From Zhengitettix transpicula (Eukaryota > Arthropoda > Insecta > Orthoptera > Tetrigidae), in NCBI GenBank assembly GCA_037074705.1, contig CM073591.1:97082532-97146531 (forward strand): a DNA stretch of 64,000 nt, written 5' to 3'. Below are positions 24,576-35,934 of this stretch, one piece after another. The notes beneath the pieces are model-generated. The model was given only the letters and a program-made list of their open reading frames with translations, made no database searches and had not been told where the DNA came from. Numbering within the stretch: the stretch's first letter is position 1; every line of letters starts with the position of its first letter. The position numbers were made by a program, and so were the translations under genes.

Positions 24576-26029
24576 CTAGATGTCTAACGTGCAAAAATAT
24601 TCGTCGTTTAGTACAATTTTCTGCAAATCGAATCTTATACCGTATATTTGTTACATATAACCGACTTAATAATACTTCTGATTTAATTTATTAAGACGTT
24701 TAAGATTATTATGAAATGGAATTCATTATACATAAAGATTATAAATAAATATTTAGCTGAGTGCGGTAAAATTGAGTAAATATTGTTTGAAAGATGTCCT
24801 CGTGTTTCTTAAACATAAGAAGAGATAAGAATAATAATCTTTATTCTGAGAACAGTTTCAAGGTCCTCCGCCGACGTGATCCATATTCTCAAGCATTAGA
24901 AGCTGATAATGGAGTGCTTGGTTAAGTTTCCGTATTTCAGAATCGATGAGAATGATTTTCTGACTTTGTTATTGCTGTAATTTAGTTATAAAAATATTTA
25001 TTCGACTACATGACAAATATAATAAACAAATAATACGCACAATAAATTAATAAATAATAAATTAAAATATTCATTGCTATGTTTCACTTTCACTTCACTT
25101 ACACGTCCCTTGAGCACGCAGGCATCTCCTGATCAAATACTCCACAACCACGTTCCCTCCATAACAACTACAATACTACCCCAACATTCCCCCACATATC
25201 AAACCAACTCCACAGCCAACCAAAACACATCCCAACTTCCACCCCCGACCCCTACAGAACTACACCAACAAGGAACCAAAGGACAGGATGGTCAATGGAA
25301 GTTCCACCTGTTTCAAGTGACCGTGTTATATTTTTACTCGATTTACGTAAATAAATTGTAAAGTCTACGGATTCAATTTTTAAGAATAAATAAATAATAA
25401 AAAACTAACACGTAAACTTCCTCATTCTGCCTAGTAAATATTTAGAGTTATGAGGAAATGTCTCATATGTGGGTAAATTGATCCAAACATTTTAAGGCCA
25501 TTTTGAAAACGAGATTTTATATATATATATATTTTATAACCGTTTTTCCAAATGTGATTCCCTGTAACAATTACCTTCTACCAATTTTAATGTAATATCC
25601 TACAAACGATTGTTAGCTTACATACGCTGTGGAATGAGATGAAATATTGCCGTCTTCTTTCCAAAGTTTTCCAATCTGATTGTTCAATTTTTAATTTACA
25701 TATTCAGGACACTGCTTGAAAAATTTCTCCGAATCATTCTTAATTTTTTTCCCTTTTATTATATCTGATATCTTAGGAATGGATTCCAAGAAACAGAAGA
25801 CGACGCAAGAGATATTTGTGTGCAATAACTTTATTCTGTAGATTCACGTTTTTCAAAATTTTATTACGAAATGTAGCTACATCTTACTCGATTTGAGGTT
25901 ACCAACGTGTATTACTGCTAATAAAACAATGAATCAATACCAACACTAAATAAAAATATTAATACACGATTGGCGTATAAATTTATTCCATAGCTCTATG
26001 AAGTTGCTTTATTAACAAACTAGCCTGGT
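24576..26029. other. Intronic DNA; one cytosine-rich, guanine-poor patch
   Basis: The plus strand from about 25,084 to 25,270 is strongly rich in C and A and poor in G, giving a 95-codon frame (25074-25361) rich in Thr, Ser, Pro, Gln and Asn. No domain is recognised. It could be low-complexity DNA or a fragment of an ORF1-type linker. The remainder shows no feature. Confidence 0.35.
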
Positions 26030-27170
26030 TTTGGATTTTCCCGGGTTGTCATAATTAAACTCAGCGCTATCAATAACCGCGGATTTGACTCCAATCTCGG
26101 TTAATTTTGTGTTATTTTTAAGTATTATTATATATTTGTTTAAATTATACACAACAATATCTGGAGAAAAGTTACCTATCTCATTGAGCCCGCAAAAGTT
26201 TTTTTCGTCGAATATATTGTCCGTTATAAAATATTTGAAAATATTTACCCGTTTCCACCTTCTTGGGGGTTAAACGACTAGTTCAATGTAATAATTAAAC
26301 TTAGTTACTTCCATAACTCGGATTAGAATCCATTGTCGGTTGTTTTTGTATTATTTTTATGTAACGCTCATCCACCCGATAACGGGTTCCCTTCTATGCT
26401 GAAACGGTTGTAATTATAAACAAACCACATCGGTAGTAATGCTATTGATCCCTTTGACCCAGATACATATTTATCTGACGCAAATATCGGCCGTTTAACA
26501 TGTTTGAAAATTTTCACCCCCGCCTCTGGGGCTTTAACGGCAAGTTGAATGTCATAATTAAACTCAGCGACATACATGACCCCGGATTATACTCCAATCT
26601 TGGTTGGTTGTATTTCCGTTATTTTCCTGTAACCCCCCCCACCCGACACCTAATCACTAATGGTGCTCCCCTCCCATGTCCAAAAGGGTTAAAATTATAC
26701 ACGAAGAACATCGGTAGAAATACTATAAACCTTTTTGACCCCCGCACATATTTATTCGATGAAAAAAATCCTCCCCCATACTTATCCGCTACGAGGTTCA
26801 AACGGCAAGTTGGATGTAATAATTAATAATTAAAAATCCTATATTTAACTCCAATCTGGTTTGTATTCGTGTTATTTTCTTATAACGCTCCCCCAACCCC
26901 ACCCCGTAAAGGGGTTGAAATTTGACACATAACATCAGTAGAAACACACTAAATCTAACCGAAAAATATCTATCCGACTCAAATATCGGCGGTTTTAGCT
27001 TGTAAATTTCCACCCAGCTTCTGGGGGTGGTAGACGTGTCTTACCCTCACAGTGTTTGTTGTTTAATCTCAAAGCACACATGTACGAAATTTGGTGAAAT
27101 TTTCTCCACGGGTGTAGATTTGGATGCGGAACATACATACACACATACAGACAATGTTATTTAATAAAGT
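26030..27170 (+). repeat. R3 family: longest iterated block
   Basis: At least four head-to-tail units are spaced about 230-295 bases apart, as judged from the recurring GGTT(G/A)AAATT(A/T) segments at about 26,396, 26,688 and 26,915. Each has CATCGGTAGAAA, a TTTATC(T/C)GA(C/T)GCAAATATCGG-like segment and a CACCCCCGCC(T) stretch. The block ends with TTTGGTGAAATTTTCTCCAC, a GTAGATTTGGATGCGGAAC segment and acacacatac-type sequence near 27,130-27,165. Open frames within it are shadows. Confidence 0.65.
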
Positions 27171-27469
27171 ATAAGATCGACTCAGAATATATAGTGCATC
27201 ACACTTAAATATTTCTAAAGATCAATTTCTACATTTTAAGAGAAATTAGATTTTTCTTATAGGAATAAAAGTGGAAATCCTTCATGGACACCTGATGGTA
27301 AAAGATATGACAGTCCTATAGGAAGAACTCTTTATAAACTCAATGATGGGTACTTTAAGTAAATGAACCTCAGACGCTTACTTCTTTTACTCTTCTGCAA
27401 GGTTCCCCCTAACGAGAATTAGTCTCTAAGAGACTTACCCTACAGATTTTCTCCCTCCTCTGATTATAT

Positions 27470-27955
27470 TTTTTTTCGGGTAACAGGCTACGTGAGGGTA
27501 ATCCACATGGTAACAACTCCCCTTTAATAGCATAAGAAGGGATTTGAAAGGGGGGATGCGGAAGGGTAGAGGAAGGTAGCCAAGGGTTAAATAGGGCCCC
27601 CGGGCTATAGTTTAAGGATCCTACCCAGCATTCACCTAAAAGTGATGCAGGAAAAACCCTAGAAAAACCTGAATCTGGTAGGTCGGGCATTTTGTACTTG
27701 TCCCATGCCCTTCCGATGGCGGGAGAGGGGTTAGCTGTGGGGTCGCAGCTTTACCCTCACCATGCCTTGACCGGTTTAGGAGGCAGCTGGCCGACTATAC
27801 CAATAGGAATAGCGGACAACTCTTACCGGTATGTCAAAGGTCTGCGACATCAGAACATACACCTCTCAAAACAGACCGAGGTGCCTTGGCATGTGGGAAC
27901 CTTAGTTCAAAAAACCAGAGACATGTGAAGGCATTCCCAAAGGTAGCCTCCGCCA
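27470..27955 (-). repeat. R1 family copy, inverted
   Basis: A minus-strand copy with its T-run at about 27,470 and the 5' side near 27,955, where the GGAGGCTACCTTTGGGAATG head segment occurs. The 5' hairpins are missing. It lies 130 bases downstream, in the gene sense, of the exon at 28093. Confidence 0.75.
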
Positions 27956-28092
27956 GAGCTCTCTGGGATGCTGCCCGTAGCCATGAAGAGGATTAAAATA
28001 TTACACCACATACGAGAAAGAATAATTATAGACGGTTAAGCTACATAATAAATATTGAGTATGAGCATGAAAGTTAGAGTAGATGGACTTAC

Positions 28093-28298
28093 CTATCACT
28101 TGGAGGTTTACAATTGAGTTCCTGGTGGGCGAACGGCTGAAGTCGACTCTGCATCGATAAGAGCCTGCATCAACCTCCTGCACTCGCTCCATAGCGAGGT
28201 GCGAGGCATTGCCCGCGGCTCTGAAGAAAGCCCGACCTCCAAGAGCGCGATCGTCCGCCCAATGAGACGCCTTCATCACAGAGCTCCGCATGTCTAGA
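28093..28298 (-). CDS. Sidestep-family Ig receptor, internal exon (end of Ig domain 1)
   Basis: Internal exon of 206 bases encoding 68 codons plus split codons at both ends. The acceptor is a pyrimidine-rich tract ending in CAG (28301-28299), and the donor is GTAAGT (28092-28087). The reading begins LDMRSS, then SHWADDRALGGRAFFR, then the F-strand motif DAGSYRCRVDF with its domain cysteine, then SPTRNSIVNLQVI. The pattern W-(S/A)-D(E)-x3-LG-x-RA(Y/F)F, a few dozen residues, then D-x-G-x-Y-RCRVDF-x(2)-SPTRN, is characteristic of the Sidestep family of transmembrane Ig proteins. In Drosophila these are ligands of Beat receptors used in axon guidance. The exon enters in phase 2 and leaves in phase 1, matching the phase of the exon at 8632-8742. 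The start of Ig1 and the signal peptide must lie in exons further upstream and were not found. Which paralogue (Side or Side-II to VIII) cannot be decided from 68 residues. Confidence 0.88.
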
Positions 28299-28409
28299 CT
28301 GGACAGACAATACCCATACGTAGCAAATATAACTATTACTTATACAATAATATTAAGTCTATCGAGTGTGTTTATTAGATAATGCTTGTTTCGAGTGTTT
28401 TATTGTCTA

Positions 28410-29170
28410 CCAATTGGGTGGTGGCGTTGCCCGGGTTGTCATATAATAGTAACTCCAGATTTGACTCGAATCTCGGTTAATTTTGATTAAATGTTCCACC
28501 CTACCCATGCCGCAAGGCGTTGAACTCATTGGCACTGAAAAAGTTTCTTTCCACGAATATATCGACCGTTTTAACCTCTTCGAAAATTTCCTCCCGTCCA
28601 GCCCCTCTGCTGTGACTTAAACAAATAGTTGAATGTCATAATTAAACTCAGTGGCATCCTTAACCTCGGATTAAACTCGCTTGTGTTTGCGTTATTTTTA
28701 TGTAACGCCACTCCACCCCCACTCATATGGGTGGTCCCGTCCCAATCCCAAAAGGGGTTGAAATTATACACTGAGAATAAGTAGAGAAATTTTATGAATC
28801 GCATTGATCCCGAAATATATTAATGCAACGCAAAAATCGACCGGTTAATATGGTTTAAAACATCTACCCCCGCCCATCTGTGCCCATCTCCTTCAACCCA
28901 CCGCAACCCTGCGCGTTGCCCAGATTGTCAGCGACGTACATAAACACGATTTGACTCGAATCTCGGCTGTTTTTGCGTTAATTTCTTGTAACGGCGGTCC
29001 ACCCCCACCCCTAATTGTGCTCCTTTCTCATGCTGTAAGGGGTTGAAATTATACATCGGTAGAAACACTATCAATCTCTTTGACCCCTAAAATTTATCCG
29101 ACTTAAATTTTGATTGTTTTAGCGTGTTTGAATATTTCAACCCCTTGGCGTGGGTAGACGTGTCTAGACA
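28410..29170 (+). repeat. R3 family: iterated block, 5' of the Sidestep exon
   Basis: Three degenerate units carry the same landmarks as the other R3 blocks (GGGGTTGAAATTATACA at about 28,755 and 29,040; ATTTGACTCGAATCTCGG; GTAACGCC...CCACCCCCAC). It ends in TGGGTAGACGTGTCTAGACA. The acaca tail is absent. Confidence 0.6.
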
Positions 29171-29535
29171 ATCATTATCGTCATATACCTCCCTCTTTTT
29201 TTCTGTTTTTTCTTGGCTTTTCATTCCTTTTCTTTTTCAATTTTCCTCTACTCCAAGACAATGGAATACCCGATCAATCTCAATAATAATTATAAGAAAA
29301 AGAAGAAAGACATAAATTGAAAATAATAGAGTATAATTAATTAATTTTCCATAAATCCAAATGAGAAGTAAGAAGGACGTTTAAAGTCACACAGTTAACA
29401 TTGTTTTGGGCCTATACTTAATTAATACTTTAATTTACATAATAATTGTTTATAAAACATAAAATAACCTCCTAATATTATTTATATTCTAATATTAATT
29501 ATATTATTTATCAAATGATGAAATTTAAACATTAC

Positions 29536-29665
29536 CTGATACAACAATGTAATTATTATTTTGACTCTGAAAGACTACCAATAGTTCATACTCACTATTT
29601 ACGCCGAGTCGGTTGGCCAATGCAAGGATCAATTTTACGTGATACGGCGGCACACCCTGATGTAA
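29536..29665 (-). CDS. Candidate short exon, unknown product
   Basis: A 130-base interval lies between a CAG acceptor (29668-29666) and a GTAATG donor (29535-29530). It is open only in the frame that begins exactly at the acceptor: LHQGVPPYHVKLILALANRL, then GVNSEYELLVVFQSQ and NNNYIVVS. It would leave in phase 1, so it cannot directly precede the 28298 exon, which needs phase 2. The upstream pyrimidine tract is poor. The plus strand is also open across the same DNA (about 50 codons from 29512, ending TAA). I do not recognise either peptide. It may be a real exon of another transcript or chance. Confidence 0.22.
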
Positions 29666-31249
29666 CTGTTGCATAAAATTTAAATTCAATTTTATATGTA
29701 CTAGAAACTGAAGAATTAAGTTGGCAGAATAAGTGTCACTGGGCGTAAATCTGGAAAACGTGCTCTAATTTTGAATTTATTGGTTTAAATGGGTAGGTAT
29801 AGTCCTGAAGGCAGAGACAAAACGTGATTTTCTGACTTCGGAGAATTTTTAAGTGGTGTTATTGCTTCAAAGTCAGATTTACCGCATGAGAAAAAGGAGT
29901 TTAGCCTTGGATGTGCATGGTTTTTTAAGGCTAGCACTATGTGAAAAGTGGAAACATTCCAGCCTCAGATTTGAAGAGAGGAGGAGACCCAAGCTTCAAA
30001 CGGGACAAAAATATTCTATACTGTATTTGAATGCTGACAATAACGTATCGATATTAAGAGTACCGTTGTTCGGATTTTTCATCGTCTAAACGGAAGAACG
30101 ATTCCGACGTTTCGAACTCAATTCACCTTCAGGGAAGAAGGCTTATTAACTACAGCTGGTCACACTTGTCAGAGCACTCTTTAACACCCACTAATTGCAG
30201 ACTATTCCAGAGAGACAGCTATGGAGACCTGAAGTAGAATCAGGGTTTGCTCCAATTTTAATAGAATTGGAGGCGAAAACCAAAAGGGACTATTTTGTTC
30301 GGAATTGTTCGGAACTTTAGCTCTTTGACCGGAACGAATTAGGCGTCCTGAATGACGTCCGGGAGTTCGTCAGATGGCCTTTGTTGTGCTGATTTAAAGG
30401 GGGCTCCGTGAATGATCAATAATACAGAATTACACATTTCTGCGTGACTTTTCGGGCTATGTTGGGAAATGAGACCGCCAGCATCAAGTTAAATCAGGAG
30501 AAACGACTAAATCGAAATTAACTTAGCATTTTGGATATTTCGGCCGCAGGTTTCCCTTGTATAATATCTCTACACTCTACACAGAACCCCCTCCAAGTAG
30601 AAATGGGGAATTATGTATTATTTGATCATAAATATAGAGCAAGCCCGGAATCTCGGGTCAGATGTAAAAGCCTCTATAGCCGTCTATCGTGAGCAGACTG
30701 AATTTAGTAGGTTTATTCCTTAAAGGAGTGAAAATAATACTTCCGTCTATAACCGCTGTATTTTGTTAAAACAAATTCCGAAATTTCGAACCTTAGAGCA
30801 TTTTCTTCCCCTTTGACGTTCCCCTTGAGGTTCTGCGATGAAGATCACAAGAAGAGTCTCGAGAATACTTAATTAGCCGCAAACAATCGTCCACCCTTTT
30901 AAATAGCAGTTGTTATTAAACATAAATTTTTCTTCCTTCTTTCACATAAAATTATTGTAATAAAATATTCTGATTTAGAATTGGTTTTTAAACGATTTCT
31001 TATTGCATCAACATTCTAATTAATATTATTGCTCATATTATGTAAAAATTAAAATGAAGCGTGTCATAGACGAATATAAACCTTAATATTTTTTACAAAC
31101 ACTTCTAGTTTCTGTGACCTAGCAGAATAATTATTTCAGGAAGTTTCGAAAGTTCGATGCTGATAAATTAAGAGGATATATTACAGAATTTAATAATCAT
31201 TTAACTGAACATGGACAATTAAAATTATAATACAAAATACAGTGTTCAT
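29666..31249. other. Unique DNA, no gene seen
   Basis: Moderately GC-richer stretches (29,820-30,900) hold no convincing open frame; the 78-codon frame at 29853-30089 shows no domain. A CTGAAGG...GAAACGTC motif lies on the minus strand at 30106-30132 (see findings). Confidence 0.4.
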
Positions 31250-31639
31250 TTAGCCGGGCAAAACAATCTGATCCCTTAATCCCAAGTTAAACGTGGTAAC
31301 GGTAATTCCCCCAGGCGCGTCAAGGATTGAGACACTCGGCAGTTTCCTTGCGCTGATGTCTGGCCGTGATCGTGTGACACCCTCGCTCTCTCCGAGTCCT
31401 CTGGAAACTGCAAGTTTGGGGCTGCACGTCTGTCGCTGGCGACGGTTTGTCAATCAGTGCCTATACTTTTCTTTTCAGCCCCCTCGCTGGATGTGAAAAA
31501 TCGATCGTCTCGATCATCTTTGGATCGATCTTTCCTGAACCAAGAAATGTCATTGGTTCAGGCAGTCACGTGTTAATTCAAATTTCTGGGATTTTCAGAG
31601 AGACGTTTCCCACGGTGCGACAGTCCAGGTAACTTCCGA
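31250..31639. promoter_or_regulatory. CpG-containing unique patch, possible promoter or first exon
   Basis: About 390 bases are clearly GC-richer and CpG-richer than the rest of the window, with clustered CGATC motifs (31,500-31,532) and a perfect 10-base stem, CCTGAACCAA / TTGGTTCAGG (31534-31562, 9-base loop). Overlapping open frames of 67, 67 and 61 codons exist on both strands without a recognised domain. A CAG|GTAACT junction occurs at about 31,628. It could be a regulatory island or non-coding first exon, or an old mobile fragment. The function is inference only. Confidence 0.25.
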
Positions 31640-32145
31640 GGGTCAACAGCCTACGTGTCCAATTCCAGACTGAAGGGATTATCTTCCCGCCTCGGCGGCG
31701 CTTGCTCAAATTCCAACTTACCAAGCTCTCAACCCTTGCTAATATCTAATTATGTTAAAATGAAAAATATATATATCAATAATAAAACTATCGCGCAACA
31801 GTAGATACTGGAGACAATCCAAAACGTCGCGTAAAAAATGTCTTTCCGCGTTTAAAATAAACAAATAACTATGTTTACAACAAATACACCATGGGTCAAC
31901 AGCCTACGTGTCCAATTCCAGACTGAAGGGATTATCTTCCCGTCTCGGCGGCGCTTGCTCAAATTCCAACTTACCAAGCTCTCAACCCTTGCTAATATCT
32001 AATTATGTTAAAATGAAAAATATATATATCAATAATAAAACTATCGCGCAACAGTAGATACTGGAGACAATCCAAAACGTCGCGTAAAAAATGTCTTTCC
32101 GCGTTTAAAATAAACAAATAACTATGTTTACAACAAATACACCAT
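31640..32145. repeat. 253-base tandem duplication
   Basis: Unit 1 (31640-31892) and unit 2 (31893-32145) both start GGGTCAACAGCCTACGTGTC and run to AATACACCAT. I see a single substitution (GCC to GTC near 31,941-31,946 of unit 2). Such identity implies very recent duplication or an assembly artefact. Confidence 0.92.
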
Positions 32146-32177
32146 GAAATAATACAATATTTATCTTAACTATCTAT

Positions 32178-33245
32178 TTAGGAAATACATAAATTTATAG
32201 ATACACTGTATATCAAAGACTTCCTAAAATATGCTAGGGCGATTAAAATTATATAGCGTCGAGGGAGGCGCTGATCCTGAGTACACGTGATCGAAAATGG
32301 ACTGTATATACTCCGATTGTTCCAAATATTCTGAAGAAAATTTGGAGCTCTCTTAAATATTTCGCAGCTTACATTAACCAATTGACTTGCTATTTTGTTA
32401 AAGATTTTTTTGGTTTGTCTATTTATGTTCATTCTGAGATTGTGCCCATAAAAGTCAAGTCTTATTTTTCTCTTTGTTTATGAGAGTTTTTCGGTTCTTT
32501 GATAGAGGTTATCATTTCTTATGTGTATTAGTTAGTTGTTATGGACTTTTGGATCTAGGATTTTTATTAATATATTGTTTTCTTTGATCTCCAGCCTTTC
32601 AATTGTGCCACTGATAGGTAGTGTTGATTATTACCACCTTTTAGTGTCTTATTTTTGTGATCCAGGAGGGAGACTTTTTATTATACGTTTTTTGTGAGTT
32701 TGAATGCCAGTTCAACTTTTATTTATTTTAGATTTCATTGCCTTTTTTCTTTCATCTGATACATTATCTAAGATAATTGTATTCGTTGTCTGCTGCTAGT
32801 TTTTATTCTCCCACTTTAAAATGTTTCGGTCAAATTTTTATCTTTAGATAGATAGATTTATTCACCATTAGCCCTCAAACGAGGAAATAGGATTCGTCAC
32901 AAATGTACAACAGATAAATTACATATAAAATGAATTAATATTAATAGTAATAATTAATAATTTACACAAAAAAGTCATATATTTGCTATTATTTTAGTCT
33001 GTTTGAAGGAGAAGTGAGACCAAACTTTCAGCTTGATTTTCGTAGTTTTTTGGTTTCTTCCCAGGTTTCAGCTAGTGGGGACACATCGTCTACATGAACT
33101 AAGGAATGGACTTCGATGGCTTTTTTTTTGTTTCTGGACGGATTTGGCTATTGGTCTTCATGCTCAGCTCTGTGATAATTTTTTCTAGGGTGCAGTTAAA
33201 TAGGGGAGAGTCCGTCTCTAGTCCCATTCTAATATACATACTTAA
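32178..33245 (-). pseudogene. Non-LTR retrotransposon reverse transcriptase, broken copy
   Basis: Read on the minus strand, the 5' part (about 33,228-33,100) gives GLETDSPLFNCTLEKII. This matches the GxRQGDxLSPLLFNxALE core of LINE reverse transcriptases, with lost residues. A frameshift later, VHSLVHVDDVSPLAETWEE corresponds to the (Y/F)ADD active-site region; the two aspartates remain but the preceding residue is altered. After an inserted fragment (32842-32990) the C-terminal part resumes: LEIKENNILIKILDPKV, LYQRTEKL and RKIRLDFYGHNLRM. These match the KILGPK...RKRRLxFYGHxxRM end of RTE-like elements. Multiple stops and frameshifts show it is dead. The terminal open frame 32432-32178 continues it. 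Confidence 0.7.
32842..32990 (-). mobile_element. 3' end of a LINE inserted in the reverse transcriptase fossil
   Basis: Minus-strand reading gives GAGGGCTAATGGTGAATAAA followed by (TCTA)n. It is the same 3' end as the plus-strand element ending at 60354, including the ATCCTATTTCCTC segment before it. It splits the older reverse transcriptase fragment, so it is the younger, severely 5'-truncated insertion. Confidence 0.7.
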
Positions 33246-33365
33246 AATAAAATTTTCTGGTCAGGGATAAAGTTTGAGTAAAGTAAGAAATTTCGATGAT
33301 GAATTAATTATATATAAAGAAAAATTGACTAACTGAGAATAAAAATATTAATTTTTTATATATAT

Positions 33366-34373
33366 TGTAATAATTAAATATAATATGAATGTGGCGTTTC
33401 TAAATGAAAGAACTTAAGTGAAAACTATTAAACAAGATTTATTAACAATTTTAAAACAAGTATAAAATACACAAAATATTTGGGATCTCAGGGTCTTGAA
33501 CTGGGTTTGATAAATGGCAGAATTTATATAATCAAAATTACATTTACTTTTTATGGAAATCAATGCGTCTGAACATAGACGAAATTTGTTGCGGAAGAAA
33601 TAATACTAAAGATTGAATTTAAACAATTTTAATTTTATCAATAATTAAGGATCTCATTTTATCGATAGTTAAATAATTAAAGAACGATCTGACTTTTATC
33701 TTTTTAACACGGTTTACAATTGATTTTAAAGTTTTTCTCTACTTACGGCCGCCCAGGTCTCTTTTTAGCTTTTCGTGCACAATTTTGGGGACATCACTGA
33801 TTCTAAGTACTCACAGACTCTCAATGTTCACAGGCTCTAATTGGCGTTGTTTGTTAGTTGGTTTAACACAAATTGGTTGGTTCTCGATGCTTTACTGCAA
33901 CCTGGATTTGCAGATCTCATGACTTTAGTTGAAAATGGACTTCATTGGTTTGTCTATGGCCAGCATGATGAATCTACGCTCGACCACCGAATACACACTA
34001 GTTGCTCTGTCTCCTTCCCGACTGAATATTGCATTACTTTTTAATATTTGAAAGCATGTTTGTGTCTGGACCACATTCATTCGTTCTGACTGCCGACTTT
34101 AAAACTTTTCGTCTGATCTATTCGCTGTCTGCTGCCCGACTGTCTTGTTCAAATTTTCATGAATTAGAATTTTGGTCTGTTCTCCTTGCTGCTTACTACC
34201 CGACTGTTCGTTCGTCTCGTAAATTTTGAGTGCGTAAAAACCCTCTCGATCGATCAACAATGCTTTCTTTGCCTTGCCGGTTTGTTGCGGCGTCCGCTCT
34301 ATATCCACTAATAATGAGTCCTCTACAATTCAACTTTTCAATTAGAACAATGCCTTAATTATCAATTACTACA
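33366..34373 (-). mobile_element. TA-targeted solo LTR (copy M)
   Basis: Reverse orientation: 5' end TGTAGTAATTGATAATTAAG at 34373, 3' end ATTATTACA at 33366, with ATATAT on both sides. The conserved block reads CATTTATCAAACCCAGTT then CCTGAGA (about 33,485-33,520 in reverse). Short open frames on both strands (33841-34308) are shadows. Length 1,008. Confidence 0.6.
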
Positions 34374-35934
34374 ATATATATATTAATTAAAGATAACTTA
34401 ACGTTTTCTTAAAAGTCAATTTTTATTGTAACATCCACCAAATTTATATTTCAATAAAGTTAGAAATTAATTCATTAATTTGAATGTCAAAGTAAATTTT
34501 AAGATAATATGATTAATAAAAAAATTATATTTCATAGTTTTGTGACAAGATTTAAATTTTTTTTAAATTAATGGATACTGTAGTAAATTTTTGTTAGTAT
34601 AAATATAGAAAACGGCGGTAGAATTTGAATGTATATTACGAAGATTTATTGCAAACTATGAACTGGTACTTGAAAAGATGTTTTGTTTTTATACATCGAT
34701 GTTTGAAAAACAGTACATTTACGTTTTAAATGGCATGTATATCATGAGTTTAAATGTAATTTTAAATATAAATGAACTCAGAACTTGCAGATGACACTTG
34801 AACTCTTGGCACTCTGCGCCTTCATTCAGTTTTCTCTTTCGTTTATTTATTACGGTGAACGAACAAGCGACTAATATTTCATAATATTCACAGTTTTGTA
34901 GCATGTAAAAAAAAACAGGTTTTTAATGAAACGTCATTATATGCAACGAATCCAACATTAAATCAAATATTTGTTTGCTACTAATTGTTGTAACCAAAGT
35001 TATTGTATTGTTTCCTGTGTATTTATCTCTGTGACGTTATTGTTTGAATTAAATCTGTAATATTTTAGTACGTACTATCTGTAAGTCATCCGAACGATTT
35101 GGAATCGTTGAAATTATTATGGACTTTCAAAAATGTTAAAGTACCTATTTTTTCCGAATGTAATAAAAAAGTTGCCTTCAATATAAAAAAGGGCTTGATT
35201 AATTTTCTATAGCTTAAGCAGGATTATCCTTGTGGCGTTTAACTCTTGATGAAGATATATTTATAGATGGAGTCTATTTGTTTCTTTTAAAAATTTATAA
35301 TTAAATAACTGTATAAATTTGTACTTATTTCTTAAATACTTAATTAATTGTATTCCGCTTACCTTACTGTACCAATTAAATCATAAAATAAAGTTTTATA
35401 TATTAATTATTTATTTTTATTAGTGGGTGTACATAATGGTTTGGCGGATTTAAATATTGTTGTGGGTCATCTCGATACTTGCATGAATGACAATCGTAGA
35501 TTCAAGTGCGCAGATTCGACGTGAACTCTCCGTGATTACCGTTTGTACGTAATCTCACCACACGCAACAGTTGAAACACAAACGATATACAGTATATACC
35601 TAGCGAGTAAATATTGACGCATTAGGACAGACACACTGCTCTCTGGTAAATATACAATGCCACCTGCGCTTACACCGAGATTGGGAAAATATGTCACTGC
35701 GAAGGAATCTTACCAAAGAGCGGAACAATACATCAAATAACTATCGCTGGTGTTTTTAGCGAAGAAATTGAGATTATTTTTATATGAATACAAGCAATGA
35801 ATTAATATCTCTGGTAATTTCATGTTTCAAAATTAAATTATAGTACATCATCTTGAAATTTTATCATTTCTAACAGTAGTGTTGCATTATACAATATATA
35901 TATATATATATAAATGGTATATATTGTAATAATT
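34374..35934. other. AT-rich DNA, no gene seen
   Basis: A GC-richer unique patch at 35,440-35,760 has no open frame over 60 codons and no recognised motif. Confidence 0.45.

Larger units (their letters stand above)
8743..28092 (-). other. 19.35-kb phase-1 intron of the Sidestep-family gene
   Basis: The intron lies between two exons whose split codon joins cleanly (G|TT, Val), with GT (28092-28091) and AG (8744-8743) ends. It is AT-rich and holds three LTR-like elements, one further LTR-like promoter element, four or five R1 copies, several R3 blocks, a 92-base and a 225-base tandem duplication, and long (TA)n tracts. No additional exon of the gene was recognised inside it. The intron call depends on both exons belonging to one transcript; their matching phase and family order make this likely. 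Confidence 0.75.
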
